A DNA stretch of 64,000 nt from Rhizobium favelukesii (GCF_000577275.2 NZ_HG916852.1:313001-377000), one strand, 5' to 3'. Shown: positions 35,470-45,149, counted from the stretch's first letter. Translations and numbers: made by a program. Notes: a model not told the origin generated them from the sequence alone.

Positions 35470-35965
35470 TTATGCGTCCAGGAACAGGATCGTGGGGTTA
35501 CGAACGTCTCGGGGTACTGGAACAGCGATCCGTGGCTGGCGTCCGGGTACAGGATCAGCGTCGCGTTCGGCAGGTTCTGCTGCAAGATGAACGAGTTCAC
35601 GGTGTAGATAATTACGTCGTACTGGCGTTCACGACCAGAGTCGGCTGCCTGATGTCCTTCAGATAAGCATAGGAGTCGGGCTTCGGCGCGCCGTAGATCG
35701 CCAGCGCCGCCACCTGCGCCGGAGCGACCTTCTCGCCGACAAGGGGATCGCGATCCTCGATGCGCCGATGCGTACGCTCAAGAAACGCGCGGCCAGCCGC
35801 TTGGCTTGCTTCACTCGGCGTGAAGTGTACCCGCAGCCAGAGTTGGTCGGCGCTGTCATATGTGGCGCCAAAGATCTCGTGCGCTTCGGGCGTCAGCGAC
35901 GCCATGCCCTCGCCCCCCTGGGACCGGAGCCGACCAGAACGACCTCGGCGTTCCCCACGATAAGT
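35470..35965 (-). pseudogene. Alpha/beta-hydrolase pseudogene, C-terminal part
   Basis: Fragments in order on the minus strand are AEVVLVGSGPRGG, then (frame change in a G/C run near 35910) MASLTPEAHEIFGATYDSADQLW, RAFLERTHRRI and DIRQPTLVVN. After another frame change come DVIIYTVNSFILQQNLPNA and LYPDASHGSLFQYPETFV, the catalytic-His region ASHGS, and a further shift precedes the stop at 35470. The nucleophile-elbow half is missing. It follows the alpha/beta-hydrolase pattern of peroxidase/lactonase-like rhizobial proteins. Confidence 0.8.
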
Positions 35966-35970
35966 CCCCG

Positions 35971-36200
35971 GCGCTCAGGGCGGTGACCGATGCCTACGGC
36001 GCGAAACTCGGCATCGATCTCACGCCCGACCATTATGTCGACAACCTGTCGATGGCGATGTCGCTGGTCGCGTCAACGGGCCGCTCGCCGGCGTGCCGCC
36101 GACGATCGACCTGTCGCTCGGATACAATGAAGCCAACACGTCCTCACTCCTCAAGGCCATCGTGTCGAGGATCGGCAATCTGAAATTCGCTAATTCGTGA
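35971..36200 (+). pseudogene. LysR regulator, C-terminal remnant
   Basis: The plus strand reads ALRAVTDAYGAKLGIDLTPDHY and DNLSMAMSLVAST. After a deletion and frame change near 36080 it reads GPLAGVPPTIDLSLGYNEANTS and LLKAIVSRI, with stop at 36198-36200. This is the end of a LysR effector domain (xSRPLxGxxPTIDLxxGYxxANxSxxLK). About 20 residues between the two parts are gone. It sits head-on against the hydrolase remnant. Confidence 0.72.
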
Positions 36201-36552
36201 TCTTCCGCGCCGGTAGAATAGTATTTTGGAGTTGCGCGCGCCCTCAATTGACGGAGCGCTCACTCCGACGAACGAGGCTCTCAAACGTGAACGCCGCATC
36301 GAGAATGATGATGGTGCGGGCAGTTTGAATCGAACCGCCACTCCTTTTGGAACCGGATGTAAATGCCGTCACATCTGAGGCTGCGCAGGCATCTACTGGA
36401 GTCGGGAGCTGAAGCAATCGTACTCTCCGCGATCCCACCTATGCGGCACCTAGCTGACGCAGAGTGTTATTATCCGATTTGCACGCCAGAGCCCACTCGC
36501 CCCCTCGAGCAGTGTGACGCCCGGAGCGGCGGATCTACGGGTTGCTTAGCAT
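36201..36552. other. Gap without a recognisable gene
   Basis: About 350 bp carry no complete frame. A minus-strand piece (SGGSIQTARTIIILDAAFTFESL, near 36270-36340) is loosely like a TetR N-terminus, but no start, HTH completion or downstream part supports a gene. Confidence 0.3.
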
Positions 36553-36924
36553 CTATCGACTATACGTCGCGGCGGCTCCCAGCTCTCGGCAACGACGATT
36601 CAGTTCAACGATCAGAGAAGACGCGATGCCTCGCCTCAACCAGCCGTCGCCGATAACGACTTCCAATGCGTACTTGCCGTACTGCATGCGACGAGCGAGA
36701 CCTAACCCTGCCGTGATCTCGCCAACCCGCGCTTTGATGAACACGAGTCGAGACGGTTCATTGCCAGATATCTCCAAATTGCTGGCAACTGTGCGTTCAA
36801 TGATCTCACGCTCCACCACTTCAGGCATCGCTGCTTGCACGTGCTCGCCGGAGAGGATTTCGACCAATCTAGCGCGGTCGACCGACGTCGCGTCGGCAAT
36901 GCTAATCGACCCGTCACCAAGCAT
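36553..36924 (-). CDS. GNAT-like acetyltransferase, short
   Basis: From ATG 36924 the protein is 123 aa. The acetyl-CoA site is recognisable as EVVIGDGWLRRGIASSLIVEL (about residues 92-112), preceded by strands RLVFIKARVGEITAGLGLA. It ends soon after the pyrophosphate loop (AATYSR), about 25 residues short of a normal GNAT, so it may be truncated. It overlaps the kinase-like gene by 11 bases, which implies coupled expression. Substrate is unknown. Confidence 0.65.
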   Translation of the reverse strand: MLGDGSISIADATSVDRARLVEILSGEHVQAAMPEVVEREIIERTVASNLEISGNEPSRLVFIKARVGEITAGLGLARRMQYGKYALEVVIGDGWLRRGIASSLIVELNRRCRELGAAATYSR

Positions 36925-37867
36925 GCACGATAGATCCGTCGCTTCCCACCGTACAATCGCGCCAAGTACGAACCCGATGTTGCGTACCATCTTTGATGCT
37001 CGCTTCAACTTCTGGGCTGAGAGCAATAAACGTATTGAGGAACAACAACGACCGCAGCTCAGAAAGATATACGTGGTACGGAAGGCATGAGAGATCCAAG
37101 TCTCTGGAATTCATCGAGCTCCGGTAGCCCTCGAGAAATGAATGCCACAACTCGGATTTGCGTTGCGGCGTCTGGTCAATTCCCGTCAACCACCACGCTA
37201 CATTGGCAATGTCCCTGGTCGGATCCCCGACGGAAGTATGTTCGAAATCGAACAACGTCGCACTAGATGATTGGAACCGTGCATTTCCCGGCCATGCGTC
37301 ACCATGCAGGATCGCTTTTGCCCCCGAATGTGTGGGTGTTTCGTCTGTAATCCATGCGTGAACCGATGTCCGAGCCGTCGAAACTGACTCTGCCAATGGT
37401 CCGGTTGCCGCCGCGTCAGATAGCGCTCCGGCGCCCGAGCTTTCCTGAACTTCCAATGCCTCAAGAACGGGAATTGAATGGAGTTTTGCCAGGACCGAGC
37501 CGAACAACGACATCTGCTTATTCGAGTTGTCGAACGGACTCCCCATCGCGACCGTTGTTGCAATGCCGTGGTACGTTTCGCCGCTCCATTTGAATGCTGC
37601 TCCCGCATGGGAATCCTCGAAGAACGGCCGCGTCGCGACGATGGCGTCATGACCAGCGATAAACGCCAGCGTGCGTGCCTCGGATTTCACCGCGTCAGCC
37701 GTATGAAGCTCTGCCGGCGAGAGCCGCAGATAAAAGTCGCCACGCTTACATTGCCCTGTGAGGGTCTTGTTGACCCCGTCGACGATGACCTCGAGCCGCA
37801 CATCAGTTAGCCCGGTAACGCCCGACAGGGTCCGCTCAGCGGCCTTCAGGTTCAGCGAGTGATCCAT
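36914..37867 (-). CDS. APH-family phosphotransferase
   Basis: From ATG 37867 (GGGAG upstream) this is a 317-aa protein kinase-like small-molecule phosphotransferase. Motifs are AILHGDAWPGNARF (catalytic HGDxxxxN) and TLFDFEHTSVGDPTRDIANVAWWL (metal-binding DFE and following helix). The N-lobe lysine region is less clear (FYLRLSP). Aminoglycoside, choline or other alcohol kinases share this fold. It lies between the asparagine-synthetase-like remnant (32-bp overlap) and the GNAT gene, a trio that suggests a tailoring or resistance set. Confidence 0.82.
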   Translation of the reverse strand: MDHSLNLKAAERTLSGVTGLTDVRLEVIVDGVNKTLTGQCKRGDFYLRLSPAELHTADAVKSEARTLAFIAGHDAIVATRPFFEDSHAGAAFKWSGETYHGIATTVAMGSPFDNSNKQMSLFGSVLAKLHSIPVLEALEVQESSGAGALSDAAATGPLAESVSTARTSVHAWITDETPTHSGAKAILHGDAWPGNARFQSSSATLFDFEHTSVGDPTRDIANVAWWLTGIDQTPQRKSELWHSFLEGYRSSMNSRDLDLSCLPYHVYLSELRSLLFLNTFIALSPEVEASIKDGTQHRVRTWRDCTVGSDGSIVHAW

Positions 37868-38600
37868 TCGCGCTCTCCCTGAGAAAGCCTTCGAGGTGTA
37901 GAATTGAGCAAATGTGATGGAGAAGCTCCAGCGACCTAGAGCCGTAGAAGGTTTCGACATCTGTGCGGAATCGTTCGGGCGAAACTATGTCTAGGTCGTA
38001 GGCGATCATCTCCTGCGTAAGAGACTTTATGCCGGCCTCGTCCCTCATTAAACCGACTATGTCGCCATCCGAGAAGTTCTCCTTCTCGTAATCGCTGAAC
38101 ATCGAGGCATCCGGCAGCGAATGCTCAATATGGGAAAGGAGCAGCGCCTTTTCGAAACGGAGGGCGAATGGCAAGGATCTGCAAAAACGTACGATCTCCG
38201 TGTTGCAGAGCGGGTAAACCGGCCAAAGTCCCTCTTGCAATACGAGTGGTGTGTGACGGGCCATCGCACCGAGTGCGGTTATCCTGCTCGGCGGCACGAC
38301 CGATGAACTCCAAAGCGGCGCCTCAGCCAGTTCTCTGGCAGAGGGTGTCAGGCACTTCAGAAATTGAGGCGGTCATCCTGCACAGTTTCGTCGAGAAAGG
38401 TAGGAAACAATTCGTCTCCACCATGACCCACTGAGAATAGTGTTCGCACCGACCTTCACTGCCTCTCTCCAAAGCGCATGAAACGCCGAATAATAGGACT
38501 CGCTTTGATAGTAGAGGCTCTGGAATCGGTTGAGGCTGGTATAGGATGGCAGATGAGCTGCCATCGACATGGATCGGCCGCGAGCTCCACACTCCGAAAC
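37836..38600 (-). pseudogene. Asparagine-synthetase-like protein, C-terminal remnant with frameshifts
   Basis: The minus strand reads SMAAHLPSYTSLNRFQSLYYQSE, then FHALWREAVKVGANTILSG. It shifts frame into HGGDELFPTFLDETVQDDRL, shifts again into LKCLTPSARELAEAPLWSSS, and joins VYPLCNTEIVRFCRSLP and KENFSDGDIVGL. ILSGxGGDELF and PLxxxExVRFxxSLP are hallmarks of the asparagine synthetase C-terminal domain. The N-terminal part with the PP-loop SGGxDS is absent. An extra G near 38425 and a change near 38360 break it. Confidence 0.75.
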
Positions 38601-38646
38601 AGCCGCCGCGTCGAAAAGTCTTTTTATTTCAACGCATTACCGAGAA

Positions 38647-38686
38647 AAAGTACCGTCACGAGTCTCATTCCTCGTGACGGTACTTT
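38647..38686. repeat. Perfect 16-bp inverted repeat
   Basis: AAAGTACCGTCACGAG (38647-38662) and CTCGTGACGGTACTTT (38671-38686) are exact complements around an 8-nt loop. The arms start in As and end in Ts, so RNA from either strand would fold into a terminator-like hairpin. It lies just beyond the truncated asparagine-synthetase-like gene and 165 bp past the guaA stop, at the edge of the decayed region. Confidence 0.8.
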
Positions 38687-38850
38687 CAAAAATCGGGTCA
38701 GACAATATGGGGAAGGTCCGTCCGAGGTACCGCTAGGTCCAATCTCTACGCAGCGAAGGCTACCGATAGATGCTGAGATAATTTTTATTTGATATCAGCA
38801 GCTTATGTCGAATCCCGGCGCACTTTTGGATACGTTCGGATGGACCTGAA

Positions 38851-40413
38851 TCATTCCCACTCGATCGTGCCGGGCGGCTTCGAGGTGACGTCGTAGACGA
38901 CACGATTGATGCCGCGCACCTCGTTGATGATGCGGGTCGCGGCGCGGCCCAGGAATTCCATGTCGTAGTGATAGAAATCCGCGGTCATGCCGTCGACGGA
39001 GGTCACGGCACGCAGCGCGCAGACGAATTCGTAGGTGCGCCCGTCGCCCATGACGCCGACGGTCTGCACCGGCAGCAGCACGGCAAACGCCTGCCAGATC
39101 GCGTCATAGAGACCGGCCTTACGGATCTCATCGAGATAGATCGCGTCAGCCTCGCGCAGGATCTCCAGCTTCTCGCGGGTAATGCCGCCCGGGCAGCGGA
39201 TCGCGAGGCCGGGACCCGGGAAGGGGTGGCGGCCAATGAAGCTGTCGGGCAGGCCGAGCTCCTTGCCGAGCACGCGCACCTCGTCCTTGAAGAGTTCGCG
39301 CAGCGGCTCGACGAGCTGCATGTTCATGCGCTCGGGAAGACCGCCGACATTGTGGTGCGACTTGATCGTCACCGATGGACCGCCCGTGAAGGAAACGCTT
39401 TCGATCACGTCGGGGTAGAGCGTGCCCTGGCCGAGGAATTCGGCGCCGCCGAGCTTCTTGGCCTCTTCCTCGAAGGTCTCGATGAACAGCCGGCCGATGA
39501 TCTTGCGCTTGGTCTCGGGATCGCTGACGCCTTCAAGTTCGCCGATGAACTTGTCGACGGCATCGACGTGGATCAGGTGCAGATTGTAGTGTTCGCGGAA
39601 CATGGCGACGACGTTGGCCGCCTCGTCCTTGCGCATCAAGCCGTGATCGACGAGCACGCAGGTGAGCTGCTCGCCGACGGCTTCGTGGATCAGGAGCGCC
39701 GCAACCGAGCTGTCGACGCCGCCCGAAAGGGCGCAGATGACGCGCTTGTCGCCCACCTCTTCGCGAATCTGCTCGACCGCCTTCTGGCGATAGGCCGACA
39801 TCGACCAGTCGCCCTTGATGCCGGCGATGTTGTGAATGAAGTTGCCGATCAGCTTGGCGCCGTCGGGCGTGTGCACGACCTCCGGGTGGAACTGCACGCC
39901 GTAATACTTGCGCTTCTCGTCGGCAATGAAGGCGTAAGGCGCGTTCGGTGAGGTCGCCACGACCTCGAAGCCTTCAGGCAGCGCCGTGACGCGGTCGCCG
40001 TGGCTCATCCAGACCTGATGGCGCGAGCCCTTCGACCACAGGCCCTCGAACAACTGGCTGTCTTCATCGACTTCGAGAAAGGCGCGGCCGAATTCGCGGT
40101 GATGGCCGCTCTCGACCTTGCCGCCGAGCTGCATGCACATTGTCTGCTGTCCATAGCAGATGCCGAAGACGGGCAGGCCGCTGTCGAAGATGATCTGCGG
40201 TGCGCGGGGCGAGCCTTCGTCGACTGTCGAGGCCGGGCTGCCGGATAGGATCACGGCCTTCGGCTGCAGGCGCTTGAAGCCGTCTTCGGCGGACTGGAAG
40301 GGAACGATCTCGCAGTAGACACCCGTTTCGCGCACACGACGTGCGATCAGCTGGGTTACCTGGCTGCCGAAATCGACGATGAGAACGCTATCTGGATGTG
40401 CTGTCTGGGTCAT
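38851..40413 (-). CDS. guaA: GMP synthase (glutamine-hydrolysing)
   Basis: This 520-aa enzyme makes GMP from XMP. The class I amidotransferase domain has Cys86 (GICYGQQ), His176 and Glu178 (QFHPEV). The ATP pyrophosphatase loop is SGGVDSS (230-236), and the C-terminal GMP synthase dimerisation domain ends [16 protein letters not shown] ([13 protein letters not shown]). It is full length with no anomalies. It marks the return to core chromosome after the decayed region. Confidence 0.98.
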   Translation of the reverse strand: MTQTAHPDSVLIVDFGSQVTQLIARRVRETGVYCEIVPFQSAEDGFKRLQPKAVILSGSPASTVDEGSPRAPQIIFDSGLPVFGICYGQQTMCMQLGGKVESGHHREFGRAFLEVDEDSQLFEGLWSKGSRHQVWMSHGDRVTALPEGFEVVATSPNAPYAFIADEKRKYYGVQFHPEVVHTPDGAKLIGNFIHNIAGIKGDWSMSAYRQKAVEQIREEVGDKRVICALSGGVDSSVAALLIHEAVGEQLTCVLVDHGLMRKDEAANVVAMFREHYNLHLIHVDAVDKFIGELEGVSDPETKRKIIGRLFIETFEEEAKKLGGAEFLGQGTLYPDVIESVSFTGGPSVTIKSHHNVGGLPERMNMQLVEPLRELFKDEVRVLGKELGLPDSFIGRHPFPGPGLAIRCPGGITREKLEILREADAIYLDEIRKAGLYDAIWQAFAVLLPVQTVGVMGDGRTYEFVCALRAVTSVDGMTADFYHYDMEFLGRAATRIINEVRGINRVVYDVTSKPPGTIEWE

Positions 40414-40506
40414 GGCGAGCCTTTAATGAAAAGCACCCGGTCTTGCAATGCGCGAAATCCTTCGCTGGAGGATTTTATTGTCCTGATTGTCCCTGTTTTG
40501 CAGGGG

Positions 40507-41145
40507 CTAGAACCAGAATACGCCATCCTCCAGCGCCGTAAACAGGCTGTCGACGGCATAAGACAGCTTGCGGTCGACGACATGAAGGTATTCCGTCCAG
40601 CCGGAAATGTGCTGCAGATCCTCCACGCCGTCGGAAATCCCGCGCAGACCGATCAGCGGCAGCTTGTAGGCCTGGCAGGCACGCAATATCGCGAAGGTCT
40701 CCATATCGACCATGTCAGCGGCAATTCCGTTGTAGGCCTGCCCGGATACAACGTTGCCACCGGTCGACAGGCTCGCCTCCGGAATACCAGGGATCCTGAG
40801 CGGCAGATCGACGATGGCGGGCAAGTCGAGGAACGGCGTGCGCCCCTTCTCGAAGCCGAGCGGCGATGCGTCCATGTCGCGATACGACACGGAGGTGGCC
40901 TGATAGACCTCGGTCTGTTCGAGCTTTGCCGATCCGGCCGAGCCGAGCGAGACGACCAACTGCGGCAACTCGTCGGCCTGTTCCAATTGCGCCAGCGCCC
41001 GGGTGAGCACGATGGCTGCCTCAACCGGACCGACGCCCGTCATCAGCGGCTCGAAGCGAGAGCGCAGGAACGGGCCGTACTCGGCCTCCGCCGCCATCAC
41101 GAAGAGAATGGACTTGCCGGCGACCGATTTCGGCTCAAACTTCAT
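40507..41145 (-). CDS. 5'-methylthioadenosine/S-adenosylhomocysteine nucleosidase
   Basis: This 212-aa nucleoside phosphorylase-fold protein cleaves MTA/SAH in methionine salvage. Seen are AAEAEYGPFL (N-terminal acid residue region), MTGVGPVEAAI, VVSLGSAGSA and AADMVDMETFAILRACQ (the ME(T) substrate motif). The catalytic region GLRGISDGVEDL contains Asp. It is slightly shorter than E. coli MtnN (232 aa), as in many rhizobia. It overlaps the thioesterase gene by four bases. Confidence 0.88.
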   Translation of the reverse strand: MKFEPKSVAGKSILFVMAAEAEYGPFLRSRFEPLMTGVGPVEAAIVLTRALAQLEQADELPQLVVSLGSAGSAKLEQTEVYQATSVSYRDMDASPLGFEKGRTPFLDLPAIVDLPLRIPGIPEASLSTGGNVVSGQAYNGIAADMVDMETFAILRACQAYKLPLIGLRGISDGVEDLQHISGWTEYLHVVDRKLSYAVDSLFTALEDGVFWF

Positions 41146-41591
41146 CCCGAAATGCCCTCTCTGCCACGGATGATCATCATGGTGCTTGTCATGGAAGCGA
41201 TGAGCTTTGCCGGTCCGTCGCCGATCGCGTAGCCGCGCCCGTCCGCAACGATGATGTTCGATCCCGGCTTGGTGATCTCGCCCCGAAACAGGAAGCGATC
41301 GCCACGCCCCGGCGACAGCAGATTGACCTTGAATTCGATCGTCAGAATGGATGCCTCGGCGTCGATGACGCTGTAGGCAGCAAAACCGCAGGCGGAATCG
41401 AGAGCAGCGGAGATCACGCCGGCATGCAGGATCCCGTGCTGCTGGGTGAGCTTGACGTCGAACGGCAGTTCGATCTCTACCATTGCCCGCTCGATACGGG
41501 TCAATTCGGCCCCGAGGCTATGCAGTGCCGCCTGGCGGGCAAAATTCTGGTGGATTCGCTCGTGGAAATCGCCGCTATCGTTGTCAGTCAT
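41142..41591 (-). CDS. PaaI-family hot-dog thioesterase
   Basis: This 149-aa protein has the hot-dog fold signature QHGILHAGVISAALDSACGFAAYS, then TIEFKVNLLSP and an ADGRGYAIGDG strand, as in PaaI/YigI acyl-CoA thioesterases. The HGGxxxxLxD motif appears here as HAGVISAALD, keeping the catalytic Asp. It shares an ATGA overlap with the nucleosidase gene downstream, so they are co-transcribed. Confidence 0.88.
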   Translation of the reverse strand: MTDNDSGDFHERIHQNFARQAALHSLGAELTRIERAMVEIELPFDVKLTQQHGILHAGVISAALDSACGFAAYSVIDAEASILTIEFKVNLLSPGRGDRFLFRGEITKPGSNIIVADGRGYAIGDGPAKLIASMTSTMMIIRGREGISG

Positions 41592-41839
41592 CGGTTCGCC
41601 TTTCTTACGAGCGCGAAAGTGGCATGGTGCGCCGCATCAGACAAGCGGTTCCCGGAAATCAGTTGGCGGAATGCTCCCGCGCGATTTGCTGCCGCCCATC
41701 GTTTGACAGCGCGTGCCAGCGCCGGGCGTAAAGATTGGATTCAGTCTTTTTTGGTAAATCTCTGTTAGCCATTGCTTTTCAATGGGTCTTTGGTGGCAGC
41801 GACCCTGCCGTCGACAGTTGTTTTGCGTGCGGGTTCTTA

Positions 41840-42883
41840 ATGCGTCTATCGGCTGCGTCAGTTTTCTTCCTTGCCTGCCTTGCTTTGTCAGGCTGCACAT
41901 CCAGTTTGGGACCGGACAGCCTCGCCGCAGGAGTGCCGTCGCGCGAGACGACAAGCTCGGTCACGCGCCCAAGCGCCCCCGTGCCAGAAACGGCTGTGCC
42001 GTCTGCCGATGTGGGTGAGGCCCTGCCGGTCGCGCCGAGACAGGAGGAATTGGCCTGGGCAGGTCCGGTTCCTCAGCCGCAAGCCTTCACGCCGCAGGCA
42101 AGCGTGGCCGCAGCCCCGTCACCATCGGAAAGGCCGGTTGCAGCACCAGCGCCGATGGCCCCGGAAATCGATCCGGCGCCGCGCACACGCTCCCAGATCT
42201 ACGGTCATCGTTTCCGTGACGTCAAACCCATCAACTTCGGATCGTCTTCGCCGCGAAAGCTCGCCGTTCATGGCGTCGACGTTTCGCGCTGGCAGGGTGC
42301 CATCGACTGGCAGAAGCTGAGGACGCAGGGCGCGAACTTCGTCTACATCAAGGCAACCGATGGCGGCGATCATCTCGATCCGATGTTCCGAAAGAACTGG
42401 CGGGATGCCAAGCAGGCCGGAATAAAGCGCGGCGCCTATCACTTCTTCTATTGGTGCCGCACGGCCGGCGAACAGGCGGACTGGTTCATCCGCAACGTTC
42501 CCAGGGAAGCCGGCGCTCTGCCGCCGGTCATCGACGTCGAGTGGAACGGCGAGTCCAGCTGCAAGCGACGGATCTCTCCCGAGAGGGTTCGCGAGAAGAT
42601 GCAGGTCTTCATGGACAAGCTGGAGAAGCACTACGGGCAGCGGCCGATTATTTACACCGCACCGGACTTCTACCGTGATAACCTCAAGGGCGCGTTCCTG
42701 AATTATCCCTTCTGGCTGCGTTCGGTTGCAGCACATCCCTCGAAAGTTTATCCCGGACGCCGGTGGGTATTCTGGCAGTATTCGGGCTCCGGCATCTCGC
42801 ATGGCGTCGATGGCCGGATCGACCTGAATGTCTTCCACGGCAGCGAGGATGACTGGCACGACTGGGTCAGCAGCGCCGGCTGA
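41840..42883 (+). CDS. GH25 lysozyme-like lipoprotein
   Basis: From ATG 41840 the 347-aa protein begins with a lipoprotein signal (FFLACLALSGC, Cys19). A 120-residue Pro/Ala/Ser-rich linker follows, then a GH25 muramidase domain: VHGVDVSRWQGAIDWQ, ANFVYIKATDGGDHLD, GAYHFFYW and the catalytic Asp-x-Glu in PVIDVEWNG. C-terminal WVFWQYSGSG completes the barrel. It is probably anchored in the outer membrane or periplasm and acts on peptidoglycan. Upstream frames from 41735 lack a signal and are rejected. Confidence 0.92.
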   Translation: MRLSAASVFFLACLALSGCTSSLGPDSLAAGVPSRETTSSVTRPSAPVPETAVPSADVGEALPVAPRQEELAWAGPVPQPQAFTPQASVAAAPSPSERPVAAPAPMAPEIDPAPRTRSQIYGHRFRDVKPINFGSSSPRKLAVHGVDVSRWQGAIDWQKLRTQGANFVYIKATDGGDHLDPMFRKNWRDAKQAGIKRGAYHFFYWCRTAGEQADWFIRNVPREAGALPPVIDVEWNGESSCKRRISPERVREKMQVFMDKLEKHYGQRPIIYTAPDFYRDNLKGAFLNYPFWLRSVAAHPSKVYPGRRWVFWQYSGSGISHGVDGRIDLNVFHGSEDDWHDWVSSAG

Positions 42884-42932
42884 GACGCTGCCGGTGCGGC
42901 TTGCTTGAAACAATCGGGAGGCTAGCTTAGCT

Positions 42933-43508
42933 ATGGCGGAAGTCGTGCTTTTTCATCATGCACAGGGTTTGACGCAAGGTGTCGTTGCCCTTGCCGCAGA
43001 CCTGCGAGCCTGCGGACACGTCGTTCATACGCCCGACCTTTTTGCCGGTCGGACGTTCGACACCTTGGAGCAGGGTGTGCAGCATGCTCAGGAGATCGGC
43101 TTCGGGGAAATTGTCCAACGCGGAGCGCGCGCAGTGGATGGGCTTATGACCGAGCTCGTCTATGTCGGTTTTTCCCTGGGGGTGCTGCCCGCGCGGTATC
43201 TGGCCCAAACGCGTTCCGGCGCGCGGGGCGCGATTTTTCTTCACGCCTGCTTGCCGCGTTCGGAATTCGGTTCGGCCTGGCCGGAGGGGCTGCCGGCGCA
43301 GATCCATGCGATGGATGCCGACCCATTCTTCGTCGCAGACGGTGATATCGAGTCAGCTCAGGCGCTCGTTGACGAATCGGCTGACGTCAGGCTTTTCCTC
43401 TACCCGGGCGACTCGCATATCTTTTCTGACCGGTCGCTCGCGGCCTACGATCCAGCCGCCGCCGCCGTTTTCGAACGACGGTTGCTCGACTTTCTCGCCG
43501 ATCGATAG
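42933..43508 (+). CDS. Dienelactone-hydrolase family protein
   Basis: This 191-aa alpha/beta-hydrolase has VVLFHHAQGLTQGV at the front and GDSHIFSDRSL with the catalytic His near the C-terminus. The nucleophile elbow is VGFSLGVLPA, with Ser instead of the Cys of true dienelactone hydrolases. It is shorter than the family average (about 230 aa). It follows the lysozyme gene by 49 bp on the same strand. Substrate is unknown. Confidence 0.85.
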   Translation: MAEVVLFHHAQGLTQGVVALAADLRACGHVVHTPDLFAGRTFDTLEQGVQHAQEIGFGEIVQRGARAVDGLMTELVYVGFSLGVLPARYLAQTRSGARGAIFLHACLPRSEFGSAWPEGLPAQIHAMDADPFFVADGDIESAQALVDESADVRLFLYPGDSHIFSDRSLAAYDPAAAAVFERRLLDFLADR

Positions 43509-43542
43509 CGGTTCAACCGGGTCGCGCTGGCAGGCTATGCCC

Positions 43543-43995
43543 TCAGTTCAGATAGACGATCGAGGCGTTGAGCAGCGTCGCGAAACCGACCCAGACGGCA
43601 TAGGGAACGAAGAGCAGCGCGGAAATGCGGTCCGAGTTCCAGCGGTTTACGGCAAAGGCAAGGATCAGCCCCAGCAACAGGACGATGACGACCAGAGACG
43701 CCGACAGCATCCGCAAGCCGAAGAAGAACGGCGACCACAGAAAATTGAGCACCATCTGCCAGGCCCAGATGAGCATGCCGATGGAAAGATGCCCGCGCAG
43801 CCACGTCCGCGCCCCGGCAATACCGATCAGGACGTAGAGAGCGAACCAGACGGGCCCGAAGATCCAGTCAGGTGGATTGAATGCCGGTTTTGCAAGAGAT
43901 TGATACCATTCCCCAGGCAGATTATTGACGCCGATAGCCAGACCCCCGCCCAGCGCGATGGCGACGAAGACGACGTAGGTCAGGGCTTTGCTCAT
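43543..43995 (-). CDS. tspO: TspO/MBR family tryptophan-rich sensory protein
   Basis: This 150-aa membrane protein has five hydrophobic helices and the family motifs WYQSLAKPAFNPPDWIFGPVW and WAWQMVLNFLWSPFFFGL. TspO binds porphyrins and in Sinorhizobium affects stress-linked gene expression. The fold and length match well. It is convergent with the dienelactone-hydrolase-like gene and 61 bp downstream of the DUF1513 gene in the same direction. Confidence 0.94.
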   Translation of the reverse strand: MSKALTYVVFVAIALGGGLAIGVNNLPGEWYQSLAKPAFNPPDWIFGPVWFALYVLIGIAGARTWLRGHLSIGMLIWAWQMVLNFLWSPFFFGLRMLSASLVVIVLLLGLILAFAVNRWNSDRISALLFVPYAVWVGFATLLNASIVYLN

Positions 43996-44056
43996 GCGGC
44001 GGAGATAGTGCAGCCATACCCTCCAACCAGATCGCTAGCGATCTTTTGCGCACAAT

Positions 44057-45145
44057 TCAGACGGCCGCAACGCGCACGATATGCTGGTCCCAGGCAACAT
44101 CGCTCTGCGTTGATAAAAATCCGCCTTCATAGGACGACACGGCGAAGCCGTCCTTGGCCGCTGCAATCCCTGCCGCATCAGGCACGACGTCCTCACGAAG
44201 CACCCGGCCGCTCTTCGCATCGATCGTCACGGAGGCTCCGCGCTTGGGTGAGGTGACGCCGACCAGCCCTCCTGCTCGATTGATTGCGATCGCACCGACA
44301 TAGTTGGCAAGCCGGCGTGTCGTCTCTTCCGGCAGTTCGACGAAGCGCAGGTCTTCTCCTTTCGCAAAGGAGCCGACGAGCGGCGGCAGGTCGTTGCGGT
44401 GTCCTTCATATTGGCAGGCAAACCAGATGCGGCCGTTCGCATCGACATCGACGTGTCGGGTAGAGAGTTGCGCCCACTGCGATGGCAGGGAGTGTTTCTC
44501 GATCAGTATCCCCGTTGCTGCATCGATCAGCGTTAGAGACGGCTGCATGCTGGAGAGATTGAGCTTCGTGCGGCCGAAATCCGGATGCGTTTCGATCCCG
44601 CCATTGGCAACGATCAGCATTCGCCCGTCGTCGGATACCGTCATGTCATGCGGACCGACGCCGTAGGTCTCGAACTCGCCGATGCGCTCAAAACGGCTGG
44701 TCGCATCGTAAAGGCCGATCACGCCGCGGTTGGTGTCGAAGGCGTTCTCGCTGGCATAGAGCAGCCGGCCGTCAGGCGAGAAGGCGCCATGGCCATAGAA
44801 GTGACGACCTTCGGCGGCCGTGACGATGATCGGTTCCTTTTTGCCGCGAGGGTTGAAGATCATCGCATAGGTGCCGGGACGACGGGCAAACGCGACGGTC
44901 TTTCCCGTCACTTGGCTGCAGGCCATGCCATGGGCGCGCGCCGGAAGCGTGACTTGGTCAACAATTTCACCGCGCTCAGAGACCGTGGCAACGGCGTACG
45001 ATCCGTTTGCCGTCCGCATGCCCGATGCATAGACCGCGTCCGCGCGGTCCAGTGCCATGAGCGCTCGCGGCTGGAGCGGGGCCAGGAATGTCAGTCCGGC
45101 AGCCTTGACGAAACTGCGCCGGTCGATCGCCGAACTATTCCACAT
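44057..45145 (-). CDS. DUF1513 beta-propeller-like protein, exported
   Basis: From ATG 45145 the 362-aa protein starts with a Tat-like signal (DRRSFVKAAGLTFLAP). A repeated-blade protein follows with HGMACSQVTG, HFYGHGAFSPDGRLLYASEN, HDMTVSDDGRMLIVANGG and RHVDVDANGRIWFACQ, typical of DUF1513. The family is nearly always linked to imelysin and dihaem-protein genes, as here, and is thought to serve periplasmic iron handling. It is the last gene of the four-gene unit; its ATG lies four bases after the imelysin stop. Confidence 0.88.
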   Translation of the reverse strand: MWNSSAIDRRSFVKAAGLTFLAPLQPRALMALDRADAVYASGMRTANGSYAVATVSERGEIVDQVTLPARAHGMACSQVTGKTVAFARRPGTYAMIFNPRGKKEPIIVTAAEGRHFYGHGAFSPDGRLLYASENAFDTNRGVIGLYDATSRFERIGEFETYGVGPHDMTVSDDGRMLIVANGGIETHPDFGRTKLNLSSMQPSLTLIDAATGILIEKHSLPSQWAQLSTRHVDVDANGRIWFACQYEGHRNDLPPLVGSFAKGEDLRFVELPEETTRRLANYVGAIAINRAGGLVGVTSPKRGASVTIDAKSGRVLREDVVPDAAGIAAAKDGFAVSSYEGGFLSTQSDVAWDQHIVRVAAV

Positions 45146-45149
45146 GGCT

